Shown in pieces: positions 35,108 through 46,529 of a DNA stretch of 64,000 bases. The translations under genes were made by a program, and so were the position numbers. Every line of letters starts with the position of its first letter. The stretch's first letter is position 1. The notes under the pieces are model-generated. The model worked only from the letters and a program-made list of their open reading frames with translations. It did not search any database and was not told the origin of the DNA. Source of the stretch: Phytophthora colocasiae (taxonomy: Eukaryota; Oomycota; Peronosporomycetes; Peronosporales; Peronosporaceae); assembly GCA_018806915.1 (NCBI GenBank), contig JAGKQI010000095.1, positions 682,001 through 746,000 on the forward strand, given 5' to 3'.

Positions 35108-35125
35108 ATCCGGGCACGCGCACCA
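35108..35125 (-). other. E2 primer-binding site
   Basis: TGGTGCGCGTGCCCGGAT on the minus strand starts two bases after the 5' LTR. It is complementary to a tRNA 3' end of the form ...CGGGCACGCGCACCA. E1 and E5 have the identical site. The tRNA is not identified; an arginine tRNA is only a guess. Confidence 0.7.
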
Positions 35126-35127
35126 GT

Positions 35128-35501
35128 TGTCGCGAAGTCGGTGCAACTTTTACCGCGGTGCAGGGGCGTACAGCGAACCTGGAAGTGTGACTACCGGTAG
35201 TGATACCAGAGTCGCACAGCAAGGTGGGCGTGTGTTACCTTGTGCTGTCCTCGTAGGTTCGTTGTCTTGGTAATGAGACCCTCGCCGGGGTCGTGAGAGT
35301 TTGTGTGAGAGTGAGGGTTCCTTGCGTAGACCGTCGGATGTCCTTCTGGTCCTCACAGGAGCGCTTGAGAGTCGAACGTTTTCCGGTGAACACTTGTGTA
35401 CACCAGAGATTTCTGAAGGCAAAAGAGAAATTAATACAATGGGAAGTCCTGTCACTAGACTTCCGAGATAACCGCAATATAGAGTTCCGATATACAAATA
35501 T
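35128..35501 (-). repeat. E2 5' LTR, part adjoining gag
   Basis: First 374 bp (plus-strand order) of the LTR, interrupted by the DNA transposon at 35502. It is the presumed R/U5 side, downstream of the TATA-like box in the element's sense. A transcript from the LTR would therefore cross the transposon before reaching gag. Confidence 0.9.
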
Positions 35502-38339
35502 GAGACTGCGTCAAACAAAATAATACTAATGAACCTAAGTACGAATCGCGATTTAAGGGTACCATTCGAAAGAAGGGTGTCTCCTCTTCGTTTTGAGACC
35601 ATGTAGAGCTCCAGGAACCAAATACGAACCGAGCAGTGCCCTGTTAAAAAATATATCTCCTGTCCCAGACCAAAAACACGATTTTTTTTATTGGCTACTT
35701 AGATGTAAAATTACACGGCGGAGCCAATGGTAATGCTGTTTTCTTCAGATTCGTATCAGAACATTGTTAAATTTTGAATTACGTGCTGATTTTCAGAATA
35801 GTGACACTGGTCTCGATAAGTATCATTTTGTTTTCACCCTGAACACTAGCATCATTTTGGTTGAGCCTGCTACAGAGACACCGATCTTCACTTGCGTGAC
35901 TTCTTCGGCGTAGGGCGAGCATCAATATCAGTCTCCCTGCCACGTCGATCCTGGTTCGCCTTTGCGCTGGCAGCCATAGCAGCACGGTGCTCTCGACGAG
36001 CTTGTTTGGCTGTTTTTGCATCTACTTTCTCCTGATCACTTGGTGCAGCGTAGATCCAATTTGCTTGGTGCTCTTCAGGGACGTAGGGTCCGATTTTGCT
36101 ATGCAGCTCCAGCATTTTCTCAGTATTGCGAGGGGGAGGACTCAAGTCTTCCAAGAAGTGTGTGAACATCCGTGCCACTTTCTCAGGCTCCGTGAGGCGT
36201 CCGTCAACTTTACGCCGTAGATTTTGTACCACAGGTTCATTGTCCGGTCCTTTGCGACACAATACAACTCCAGGTTGGTCTTGAACTGCCGTAAATATCT
36301 GGTACTGCTGTACCCCCACCAGCGTCTTGTATAATTCAGCAACCAGTGGTTTGTAGCTCTTGAAAAACGTATTTCCACGCGAAATGTGCACCGTAGTGTT
36401 GGTTGTAGCCGAACCGTTCACAGCAGAGACGATGTCGTCCAAAATCCAGCAGTCTTGACGAGCTACATGCTTCCTAATGTGGCCGAAGCCACGGTCACAA
36501 GAGTTTTTTGTATGGCCTTTCACAAAAAAATTTGTAGTCGAACCGCTCAAGGACACCCATGTGGACTTGCGCCAGTAAAAACTTGATAACGTGATTGTTC
36601 TTGTTCTGGCCTGAGCAGTTGTCCTCGTAGACAATAAGTCGTTTCTTTCCGGCTGGAAGCAGCACAGTACGGATGAAGTGCTGTAGCATCGAGTTTATTT
36701 GGTCGCTGCCTTTCCCACTGGCAAACTCGTCGTAGACATAGTTGGTCTGCGTCCCTTCATTCTCATAAAAGATGCCAAAGACGCTCACAGCAAGCAATGA
36801 ACAAAAATACCACTGCGATGGTGTTGACGTGACCGACGGAACCGTCAAATTCTGCGAGAAGTCCATGACGATCACAGCCAAATCCTTGCTGATGTCACCC
36901 TCTTTATGGATGTCACCTTTGTCCTTCTTGTACTCTCGTCTAATGTTTATAGTAAATCAAATTGATATTAGTATCCAAACGCAAATCAAAATGATACCTA
37001 TCGCTACTTACCTCATTCGACGTGCAGACTCTGTGTGTCGACCCAACTCTTCAGTTTGCTCTGCGGTTGCTCCGTGGCGCATGCGTGTCTGGTACACGGA
37101 ACACAGATCGCAGACGTTTGACTGTGCGGACCGGATCTTGATCTTAGGGCAGTGGATGGACAAAAGCTTCCTAAACGTTGAACGGGCGGGCTCATTGACA
37201 CGTAGACCTTTAGCCACGTACTTGTGCATCTCATCGTAGAAAACGTCCCAGGTAAAGGTAGGTGGTAGAAGGGTGTAGTCTTCTCGACTGTAGTATTTGT
37301 TCACAACGCCGTCCTTGGTCTTCTGCATGCGAACTCTTACGGGCACCACCTCGCCAACCTCAGAAGCGAACTCCTTGAACCACCGCACGAGCCACACTGC
37401 GTCGATGGTGGACGCGTTCTTGTTCAGCTTGTTACCGTGCTCCTTTGTGGCTATGTTCCCTTCACGGACGCGGCGCTTGTAGCGTTGCACAGTAAGTGGC
37501 TGCACGCCAAGACAGTGGGCAAAAGCGGTACGGCAAACATGGCCTACGAACGGCAGATAGAAGTGGAACTTCTCGCGCTCACCAGTACCACGACGTCTTG
37601 ATGCAGTATCCGTCTGCATTAGGACGCCTATAAGGGTTAGAATGCAGGTAGTCTTCTCGGCCTTGGTCATTTGACCAAGGGAACACGTCAGCCACTCAAG
37701 CTCCTTGGCCTTCCCCTCAAGACAGCGCCGCTTGCACTTGTCTGCGCTAATCAGGCCTGCAACTTGCTGCTGAAGATCGACGTCGTACAAATTGATGCTA
37801 ATGTCCTCTTCCTCAGCTTTACTTCCAACGCTCTCCCCAGTCACCACATCATCCGCTTCCATATCCTCGCTGCCACTCCAGTCCTCGTCATCACTGTCGT
37901 CAGGCTCGTCGACATCTTCCTCTCCGCTTGCATCATTGGCGTCTTCACGCTCGGTGGACAGCTCTAGCTCTGTGTCCTGCGCGAGCTGGATGCGAACAGC
38001 TTGAGAGTCCTCTGAAGGGCTGCTGAAGAGTACAGAAGTTAGCGCATCTGTTCCAGAAGGGCTGCTGGTTAGTGGCGCTTCCGGAGAAGCAAACTCTTGA
38101 GAGGGCGAAGGCGGACGTGGTAGTTGACGGATCATCTTGCGCGGAGACTAGTATCTTGTTGTTGGGTCTGTTAGAACAATGAGAGAGCTCAGTTTAGTGA
38201 CAGTTTGGATTTTCAAATCACTAATCGCTTGATTTCTCGAAACTTCGTTTAAATCCGAAAAACGATGGCCTAACTTTAAACACGATTATCTCGATAACTC
38301 TAAATGGCGCATTAGTATCATTTTGTTTTGGACGGTCTC
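35502..38339 (-). mobile_element. TIR DNA transposon (2.84 kb) in E2 5' LTR
   Basis: Ends GAGACTGCGTCAAACAAAAT and, inverted, GAGACCGTCCAAAACAAAAT; both continue to ...GATACTAATG or AATACTAATG, giving imperfect TIRs of about 30 bp. It is flanked by ATAT (35498-35501, 38340-38343). Alternatively the ends are TGAGAC...GTCTCA with a TA duplication; the flanks cannot separate these. It encodes one transposase on the minus strand. The 386 bp left of it and 204 bp right of it hold only AT-rich subterminal sequence with further ATCATTTTG motifs. A 4-bp duplication would fit Sola-like elements, but the superfamily is uncertain. Confidence 0.85.
35888..38135 (-). pseudogene. Transposase, two exons, one frameshift
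   Basis: Exon 1 is 38135-37012. A 72-bp intron (37011-36940) begins GTAAGT and ends TTAG, and splicing keeps the frame. Exon 2 is 36939-35888. About 724 residues. The N terminus is Ser-rich, then strongly acidic (DEPDDSDDEDWSGSED). A middle region has CKRRCLEGKAKELEW and HCLGVQPLTVQRYKRR, a possible DNA-binding part. A Cys motif NVCDLCSVYQ precedes the intron. The catalytic-like core has VMDFSQN, YEDNCSGQNKNN and KGHTKNSCDRGFGH, typical of a DDE-type transposase group found in many eukaryotes; I cannot name the superfamily. A run of seven A (36524-36530) breaks the frame; six would restore it. The C terminus is Lys/Arg-rich. Confidence 0.75.
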
Positions 38340-39841
38340 ATATGTAGCTGCTCTTATTCTTTCCTGGCCCTTGAGCAGTGGGCTAGTTCTCCAGGTCAAC
38401 TAGGGAAATGTTCACCAGACACCTGGTCTGTCTGGTATTCCCGTAACTTTCGCGCACCACCCTCTAATGTATAGAGGGAAAATAAACCAATACACTATCA
38501 GTTATATAACAGTCTACCGAGCGTCTTGAGAGCGACTGTCTAGCTCCCAAAACCTGTCCAAACGTACAATATGAAATGGGCTACCGTTAGAGACAAGACA
38601 AACGACCCAACTAGTAAATGGAATAGGTGGGTCCTCTCAGGTCTCTACGTTACGCTGATCTCCACCTAAAGGGGCTTGATAGGTGAGAGATCACACGACT
38701 CAAAGCTTTGTCGTGGCCTAATACTTACAAGAAGCAGCAGGCAGATAGACTTGTTCGTGACAAGATAAATTGAACTCTGGTTACATATCTCGTATCTCTC
38801 TGTCTTCTATCTTCCATATTCTCATATACACTTGGTCTCAGTATAACTCAGGAATCTTCACTTGGGCTCACTATGGTAGTCGGTACAGCGGATCTTGTCG
38901 AGTCGACACTTAATGATGTCATTACAGGGATGAGTGGGTTGCATTTCACTTGATTGCGTGAGGTCGTGTTGGGTACACTTGGTTTCAGTATGGGGTGGAC
39001 TTCAGAATGTCAGAGTCTGGTATCCTGATCATCAGGGTCTGGAATCATGTGCGTCGGAGACATGTTCATCGGAACCATGTACTCCGGAATCATGTACATC
39101 AGAGTTGTAATACCAGAGTCGTGACACTTGGGTCTGATCATCGGAGTCTTGTACGTCGGAGTCTGTTCATCGGAAACTGGCAATGTCTGGAATATTGCTT
39201 GTATAAGCCGGACACATCAGACTTGTGTTGCCAGAATCATGTTCGTCAGACTCATGTACGTCGGACTCATGTACGTCGGACTTCATGTACGTCGGACTCA
39301 TGTACGTCAGACTTCATGGTGTGATATCAGAGTTTCCATGCGTGATACCAGAAATCCATGAGTGTTTTTAGGGTGCGGAGCACGTATGCTACAACGCACG
39401 AAGTCCAGTTGGGATATGCGCGGGGTGCGCTACGTCCGGTGCGCGATACTTGGTATCTTGTGGGTATAACATGTATTCCTTGAACCATCATCATCACACA
39501 GGACGGCAACGGGATGAGGTCTCTCAGAGATACGTTCTTCTGAGAGACTTTCTGCCAACCTTTAGGCACTCATCGTCGGGGAAAGTCCGGCGATCAGACT
39601 GAGTGTTGTTGTCTCTCGGAGTTTGTGCACTTTTCCGAGGAACACTTCTGATCTCTTGGGCCCCTTTGCAGTACAGGTGAAGGTTAATATATATAGCAGT
39701 TTTCTTCCACAGATCCATCATTGTCGCACGGGACATAACCTCGTCCCACATCTCCCTTTCTCCCACAATCCAGTGTATATCCAATCACATCACAGCGTAA
39801 CGTCCATATCCACTCGAAAAATTGTAATTAGCAACGTGTCA
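38340..39841 (-). repeat. E2 5' LTR, outer part
   Basis: Continuation of the LTR after the transposon, ending GTGTCA at 39841, followed by the TATC duplication. It contains the TATA-like box region (about 38500-38515) and the five-unit 15-bp array (39238-39314). Confidence 0.92.
39238..39314 (-). repeat. 15-16-bp tandem array in E2 5' LTR, five units
   Basis: Same CATGTACGTCGGACT-type unit as at 12574-12635, with one unit more than the 3' LTR of the same element. Confidence 0.85.
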
Positions 39842-42800
39842 TATCCTGATTGGATTTCAGAGATTCCTTATGATTTTCAGAGTTTTCAGAGTCATAGTCT
39901 TCAGAATCCATATCTCTTGCGACATAAGTCCGATGCACACGCTTGGGCTTGAACTGTCCTCGCGGAATATTGTCAGCCCGGAAATCTCGAGACTTGGCAG
40001 GGGTCATCTCTTGGTCACCAGTTCGCCACACGTCTTCATCTTGCTGCAACGCATATTCCAAGTCTGAAATTCGTCGCAATCTCTGACCTTGCAGCGACGT
40101 TTTCAGGCGTGCATCCTTAAGCTTCGTGATGAATCGCAGTACATGCTTCTCAAGACGCTTGGACGACTTCCGGAAATCGATGTCGGCTTTCCCAGCGGCA
40201 GAATTAAGTCGGTAGAAAAATTCAAGCGGAGTCTCAGAGTCTTTCATAGCCATAGTGAAGTATCTCTCAGAATACGATGACCGAGCTTTGCAATAACGTT
40301 TCTTGTACTCTGAAGACAGCTCTTTCCAGTCACGGGACACACTTTTGGGAAGCTGGTTAAACCAGTCTCGCGCAGACACAGGGAGCTTCAACTTAAGTTC
40401 CTGGATGCGCGTCTTAGTCGACCAACCTCCTTGAGAAGCCATATTCGTAAACCGCTCCCACCAGTGGACAAGTTCCCTGAGTGTAGCTCTGGGGTCGAAT
40501 TCTCCAAGGTTGTTGGAGTTCATGAACGGCCTCAGTGTCAGAAGTGTGGTTCCGGCCTGTGCTTGAGTTGCTGCCGTCAGATTCACCACTTCACCTGGCT
40601 CCGAGTTTTCTGATGACGAGCTCGCAGAGTCTGAGCTCGAGTTATCAGAGTCTCCGCCAGAGTCTGGCGCTCTATCATGACGTTTCTCTCTGCGAGACGC
40701 TCTTCGATCTCCATTAGGCCGTCTAGCTTCAGTTTTCTGCGGCGGATCTCGTCTCGGAGTAGGCGCACGTCTAGTATCACCCTTGGTCTCTGTCACCAAG
40801 GTCGCTTGAGTCACCTGGGTGGCCGTAGCAGTAGTAGCGCCGCCATTCCTCTCGGCCTTCACTCGCTTCGTCCCCGTGCTTCGTGCAGGGGTGCCCTGCT
40901 GGAAGGTCGCAACCTCTCGAGATTCCGTCTTGAGGACCAGTGAATGTGACATGGGTTCAACCCCAACCCTACTTGCGTCACTTCTGATTTCCGACCCTGA
41001 TACTGGATACATAGTTGCAACTTCAGGGTTGCCGGTATGTAACACTTGGTTTGAAGTTGCTGAATCAGGGTGACCAACCCTTCGCGCCTCTTGAACTTGG
41101 GATAATGTCGCTCGAAGGTTTCTCAACTGACCGGCTTGGAATCGTTGCATGTTCTGAGAACTTTCTTTCTCCCTGTCGCGCTCGGCTTCCATGACTTTCA
41201 TTCGCTGCTGTAAGGCTTCCATTTGAGAAATCCAGTCTCGTTTTATCTCGTCAGTCGCACGCGCACGTTCGGCCTCAGTCTCAGTCTCTCTTTGTCGCCA
41301 CCGTTCATCAAACTCTGATTCCAGACGTTGGTTTTCAGAGTTCCGAAGTTCCGATTTCAGAGTTTCCAACTCTGCCACGCTGCGATTCCTGAGTTTGTTT
41401 TCAGATACCAGACTTCTGCGTTCTTCAGCGTCGTCGGCACGTCTCTCAGCTTCCAGCCTCGCATTTTCGGACTTCAGCAAGCGCTCAGTGAGCGTCTGAA
41501 TCTCGCGTCTTGCCTCCAAGTCACGTTGCTCTCGACGACGATCGCGTTCCATGGACTCCAAGCGTTCTCGGGCCAAGAACTCCATCTGCGCTTGCTCCAT
41601 CCGGCTTTGCCACTCCTGCTGTTGCCTCATGACGTTCAACTCGATCTGGGCAGGTCCTGATCTCTGAGAACTTCGAGCTTCAGACTTCGTACGACTCGAC
41701 GCGATGGAACTCAAGCGTCGGGACGGTGGTTTTGGAAGGTCTTCACTCTTCACACTTTGGCGGTGGCTCTGGTGACTTTCGCTTCGGGTGGAGACAGATA
41801 CAGGCGGAATCTCCGGAGTCAATTGTCTGAAATCCCGTGAAGAACTTCCGACAGACACCTGGTTTCCAGACTTCGCGTCCGGCACCTCTGGTTTCTCTTC
41901 CGGCATGTCGACATCTTCGAACTCTGGTTTCACTGGTAACAGCGTTCGCGTCACTTGGATCCCCATGCCTTCAGAGACTGTTCCTCCCACATCAGCGCCT
42001 TGAGCGATTAACGCCAGACTTCCTGTGGACAGCGGCGTATGTGATGCCGCCCCTCGACTCATGGACATCAAGGACGAGTCCGTAGAGCTTCCGCGTGAAG
42101 TCTGGAATCCCGACGACTGGTCATCTGAGGTCCCAATGACACTGGGAATTGGTACATCCGACATCCGAGTCTGAGAAGTACTGTGATCTTCAGACATTGG
42201 AGTTTCAGACTCCGGTCGCGTGTTATCAGAGCGACTCTCATACTGCGGCAGTGAAGACAGCGATGGCGTCGATAAAGCTGAAGGTGTCGACGGGATTTGT
42301 GGGCGCGGCGGTCTCTGCTGTAAGCGCTTGGACCGCGGTGGCTCGTCACTGCTGGAACCATCGGAACTGTGCGTCACTCGGAGTCCGGTCACCCGGAGTC
42401 GCATGATCAGTCGTTGTCCTTGTAGGTCAGCATCCTTGTCAGGTAATACACTGTATGCTTCGTTCTTGCTTGTTGTGTCTTCTTGCTTCATGCTTTCTGG
42501 GAGTCGGCAAACTTGTAACCTGGCGGTCACTGAGGCCCACTCAACCAATTCCATTGCGAGTCGACTCTGAAGTTCGGACGCCACACTGCGTACTTGAGAC
42601 TCAAAGACGGCTGACGCCTGCGTCTGAGACCAGGTTGGGAGGAGGTTCTGGAATTCAAAACCCGCCTCGTACAACATTGTCTGAAGTATTGCCACACACA
42701 CTCTGGTGCTGTCAACGTGCTCATCGGGATCTCTACGTATGAAAGATCTTGTATCCGGCCAAAACCATGACGCCTCACGTGAAATTCTGAGATCCACATA

Positions 42801-43547
42801 TCCTCAGGGAGGACAGAGGAACATCGCCACTTGATGTAGTCGCCGGTCGCTGCAGCAGCTTTCTGGAAAGCATCAGCACTAGGCTTCATCGTCGGCCACA
42901 TATATTCGATGCTTGGCGGGACGACCTTGCCTGTGTCCATATCTCTCCAACGGCGGAACTTACGGCGCACATACCTCAGAGCTCGTTCCCCGTCAAGCGA
43001 ATCAGCCCTCCCAGACTCATCAGACGGTGTCTTCAGAGACTCTTCGGACTTGATCGCCGTGTCGTCAGACATTGGTGTGTCTTCAGACTTTGGGGACTGT
43101 GGAACATGTTCTTCAGAGAGTCCGGGTTCTGGTTTCACTTCATCCACGGACTGGCCGGAAGTTGCCGAATCTGAACACGGATCGATCACTTCCGGGGACT
43201 CAACCATATCGGCGCCTCCCTCAGACGCCTCATCACCACCCTTACGGGCAGTGGTCACCTCGTCACCAGAAGCTTCGACCTCTGACAGGCCTTCAGAACC
43301 TTGTTCACCAGAGACAGCAGGTGTCTCCTGAGCTTCTGGTTCCTCAGCAGGCTGGTCTTCGACCGCCGGTTCTGGGACGCTCACATTCTCAGCTGCCTTC
43401 TTCTCTCGCGCAGCTTTCCTCTTCTCGCGGGCCGCCTTCTGGATAGCATCCAAGTCTGGTTGCTCTTTGTAGACGCTTGGATTGACGTGTCGGAATACTC
43501 CGACCTCGACCACGGCGTCCTCCTCTCGTATATCCTGGCGTAGCCAT
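39842..43547 (-). pseudogene. gag: E1 gag, N-terminal and central part
   Basis: Starts at ATG 43547 (MATPGYTRGG) with the same Arg/Gly-rich start as E2. The frame breaks near 43465, where part of the QGLPPDE segment is also missing. It breaks again near 42705, where an extra GT in a GTGTGTG run is the likely cause. From 42700 to 39842 it is open, covering the Ser-rich region, the coiled coil (about 41660-41080) and the capsid-like domain (WWERF, RDWFNQLPKSVSRDWKEL; about 40500-40040). E2 interrupts it after SNQD, and the rest is at 10790-11302. Confidence 0.88.
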
Positions 43548-43620
43548 CTTGAATATAGACGCTTGACAGGAAACTTTCTCTTCTTGTACTCTCAAATCCG
43601 GTGATATCACGATTCCAAAG

Positions 43621-43638
43621 ATCCGGGCACGCGCACCA
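43621..43638 (-). other. E1 primer-binding site
   Basis: TGGTGCGCGTGCCCGGAT on the minus strand, two bases from the LTR, identical to E2 and E5. Confidence 0.7.
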
Positions 43639-43640
43639 GT

Positions 43641-45301
43641 TGTCGCGAAGTCGGTGAAACTTTGGTCGCGGAGCAGGGGGCGTATAGTGAACCCTAGTTA
43701 TACGACTACTGAAAAGGGGTTTTCAGAGTCGTACAACGGTAGGTTGGCGTGTGGTACCTTGCGGTATCCTCGTGGGTTCGTTGTCTTCAGAAATATGACC
43801 CTCGCCGGAGTCTTAGAATGTGTTGTGAAGAGAAGTTGGGGTTCCCTTGGAGTCTGGTGTCGGTATTCAGGAAATCCTTCCAGGAGCGTTCGGGAGTCGG
43901 AATCTCTGGGAACCAAGATGGTTTCCAGGAAGTCGGTGGTCGAAAAGAGGTTAATATACCAGAGATAGTCTGAAAATCGGTGTCTGAATATCACAAATCC
44001 AGAACCGAGATACCTGACTTTCAGAGATAATCAACCAATACACAGAGTTCGAAAATATACAAATATATACAGCCGTTCTTATTCTTTCTAGGCCCTTGAA
44101 CGGTGGGCTAACACTCCAGGTCAAGTAGGGACTTGCTACCAGACACCTGGTCTGTCTGGTATCCCTTTACGTTCGCGCACCACCCTCTAGTATAGAGGGA
44201 AAATATAAACCACTACAATCGGCTATGCACTCTGAAAACGACTGTCTAGTTTCCAGAGCCTGTCCAAACGAGCAATATGAAATGGGCTACCGCTAGAGAC
44301 AAAACAAACGACCCAACTAGGATATGGAATAGGCGGGTCCTTTCAGGTCTTTACGTTACCTGATCTCCACCTAAGGGGATTGAATTTGGTGGAGATCACA
44401 CGACGTACGTGATGACGCAGTGGCTTGAATACCTCTCAAGCGGACTTGTGCAGTAGCAAGCAAATTGAACTCTGTTTATCGTTTATCTTCCTCATAACTA
44501 TCATATATCTCTGGTAACTCTCTCCTTCTTGTCGTCTTTTGCGTCCTTTATGCAGTCAGTCTTCATATCTCAGGTACTCTTGGTCTTTGTATACATCTGG
44601 TACTTTGACTTGGTCTCAGTATGCAGTCTGTGCAGCCGATCTCGATGGGTTGACAGGTAGAGACGTCATTACGGGGGATGTGCAGGTCAGTAATCACTTG
44701 AATGCGTGACTTGAACTTGGGTTCACTTGGTTTCAGTATGGTCTTGGATCTTTAGCGGTTTCAGAGTCTGGTATCCTGGTTTTCAGAGTCTGATATTTCA
44801 GAGTCTTAGTCACTCAGAGTTAGAGATACCAGAGTTTTGAGTAAGAAACCAGAGTACGGAGCACTAATGCTTCAACGTACACGAAGATCTTGAGGGTTGC
44901 GCGGGTGCGCGGCGTCCGGCGCGCGATACTTGGTCTCTGCGGGTATATGTTGTGAATCCTTGAACCATCCATCGTCGCGCTGGACGGTAACGGGATGAGG
45001 TCTCTCAGAGATACGTTCTTCTGAGAGACTTTCCGCCAGAACTTAGGCACTCATCGTCGGGGAAAGTCCGGTGATCAGACAGAGTGTAGTTGACCTTCAG
45101 AGTTGTGCACACTCTGAAGTACACTTCTGGTCCTTTGGGCCCCTTTACAGTCAGGCGAAGGTTTATCCACAATCTTCCACAGATGTCGCACGGGTGCGGC
45201 CGCGTCCCAAAATCACTTTCGCTCATAACCCATAGTATAACCAATCACATCGTAACGTAATATCCACCTGTCGCTCGAAAATCGGAAATAACATCATGTC
45301 A
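43641..45301 (-). repeat. E1 5' LTR (type A)
   Basis: 1661 bp, TGTCGCGAAG to ATGTCA. Aligns with 1-1383 from 43943 onward. Near 44226 it lacks 17 bp (ATATAACAGTCTACCTT) present in the 3' LTR, which removes the TATA-like box. It contains TTTTCAGAGTCTG motifs near 44765-44815 and no gene. Confidence 0.92.
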
Positions 45302-45311
45302 CTAGTTTAAC
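45302..45311 (-). promoter_or_regulatory. Candidate frameshift heptamer at the end of the older gag
   Basis: GTTAAAC (45305-45311, minus strand) followed by TAG, the same arrangement as in E1, E2 and E5. E1 replaces whatever structure followed, so only the heptamer can be seen. Confidence 0.4.
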
Positions 45312-46087
45312 ATCTTCTCCACCTTGTCGGGGAACAATCCGGCATGTCGGGTCGGATCGTACCACTTGTGGATCTGGTTGTAGAATTCTTCCATGGGGCA
45401 TTCTCCAGCCTCATGGATCTCCCCACAACCGCGGCAGGTATATAGACAGCGATCCGTTGGATGACCCCTCTTCCCGCACTTATCACACAGTCAGGCCAGC
45501 CAGTACTAATCTGTTGTCTTCAGTCACGGCAAGGTATATTCTCCGGAGATCGCCTTCAGAATTGGATCCGTCCGATCCGGATATCTCTTCCGATTCCGAG
45601 CTTGGATCTTGGGTTTGGATAGCCCGTACCACCGCTCGGGTGGGTGCTTCCGGGGCGCTAGCTGGCACCTTCTGTCTGTACCTCAATCCAAACGCAGATT
45701 TGTGCTGTCTGCCTTTCGCCCGTTCCCGGACACGAAGTACCTCTTCATGTTCGTCGACGTCGTTCAGTCGGAGTAGGGTCAGCCGATCCGATAACTCAGG
45801 ATCTGCTAATGTCTCGCTATAGTGGTCCACATGCTCCCGGCGGGCCTTAGGGTTCCCATTCTTGATCTTCAGTCTAGCACGTAAGGCTGCCACGTTGAGC
45901 CGGTAGAGATAATCGAGAGGAGTCTCTTCCGATCGCTTGCGAGCGCGATAGTATTGCCACGGGATCGACATACCCAACCCACAATACTGGGTCTGGAAAC
46001 TGTCCAACGGATTTGCCCACTTTGTTTTCGTTGTTCGACTGAGCTGTCTATACCAATTCTTTGCCGGTCCAACCATCCGATCTGCAA
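45302..46087 (-). pseudogene. gag: gag fragment of an older, different Gypsy element
   Basis: Minus-strand fragment running from a capsid-like region (NWYRQLSRTTKTKWANPLDSF, PLDYLYRLNVAALRARLK; 46076 down) to a CCHC knuckle (CDKCGKRGHPTDRC, about 45485-45445) and the C terminus KVEKMLN-stop at 45302. A frameshift near 45485 separates the two parts. It is only distantly similar to the gag of E1/E2/E5. Like them it ends TTAAAC-TAG. E1 is inserted directly after its stop codon and a truncated LTR cuts its 5' side. Confidence 0.82.
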
Positions 46088-46529
46088 TGTAATGGGTCTA
46101 CCTAGACCTATTATGTGGCGTACACGTGCGCTTACGTGTATGAGGAAGCGTGCAAGTAGAATAGACTTAATTTAAGTATACTTATTTGAATAAGTATAAT
46201 TAAATCAAATATAACTAAATTAATACTGCAAATACCGTAAAAATGAGAACTGTTATTGAATTTGGCATAAGCCAATTATGGACCTCCTAAAACCGTTTGT
46301 TATCTATTTCTAAAGGGTCTGCCAACGTGTGGTTGGCAGAAACTCTGCTCAGTGATTGGTAGAAATCCGTTACTTTCTACCAATAATATGCACAAATGCA
46401 CACGAACCATCCAATAATGTGGTTCGCCCATGTAGCCATTGGTGTGTACAGCACACCAAGGTTTGAGGTCCCTTTTCACTCTAACAGTTATCGCAACTAT
46501 TAGAGTTACAAGTGGTGAATCCACTTGTA
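46088..46529 (-). repeat. Truncated NE-type LTR
   Basis: Inverted relative to NE, starting TGTAATGGGTC and lacking only about 17 bp at its far end. It is clearly more diverged than the two NE LTRs. Several hairpin arms are kept although loops differ, for example TACAAGTGG/CCACTTGTA with loop TGAAT instead of TTGTA or TACAA. It is probably a solo LTR in the older gag. It is joined directly to the broken E5 LTR. Confidence 0.88.

Larger units (their letters stand above)
11303..39841 (-). mobile_element. E2: giant Ty3/Gypsy LTR retrotransposon (LTR type B) inserted in E1 gag
   Basis: Complete element with 5' LTR at the right (39841-35128, itself interrupted), primer site, intact gag, damaged pro-pol, convergent aORF and 3' LTR at the left (13164-11303). 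Subtracting NE and the DNA transposon leaves about 17.47 kb. The LTRs differ by roughly a dozen substitutions and a few indels over 1.86 kb, so it is younger than E1. It is close in sequence to E5. Confidence 0.92.
1..45301 (-). mobile_element. E1: giant Ty3/Gypsy LTR retrotransposon (LTR type A), outermost of the nest, split by E2
   Basis: E1 is discontinuous, covering 1-11302 and 39842-45301. Read on the minus strand it has 5' LTR (45301-43641), primer site, gag, pro-pol, convergent aORF and 3' LTR (1383 to beyond position 1). The window starts about 300 bp inside the 3' LTR. Without E2, and adding the missing LTR end, it is about 17 kb. Its LTR copies differ by a few percent plus several indels, more than those of E2 or NE, so it is the oldest of the three. 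Gag, pol and aORF all carry frameshifts, and the 5' LTR has lost its TATA-like box. Confidence 0.9.

Noticed and set aside
35502..38339. Assignment of the TIR transposon to KDZ or piggyBac
   Set aside because: The duplication is not TTAA, and the core motifs do not match what I know of piggyBac or KDZ; left unassigned.
45457..45822. Plus-strand ORF of 121 codons
   Set aside because: Shadow of the minus-strand gag fragment that has a capsid-like region and a zinc knuckle.
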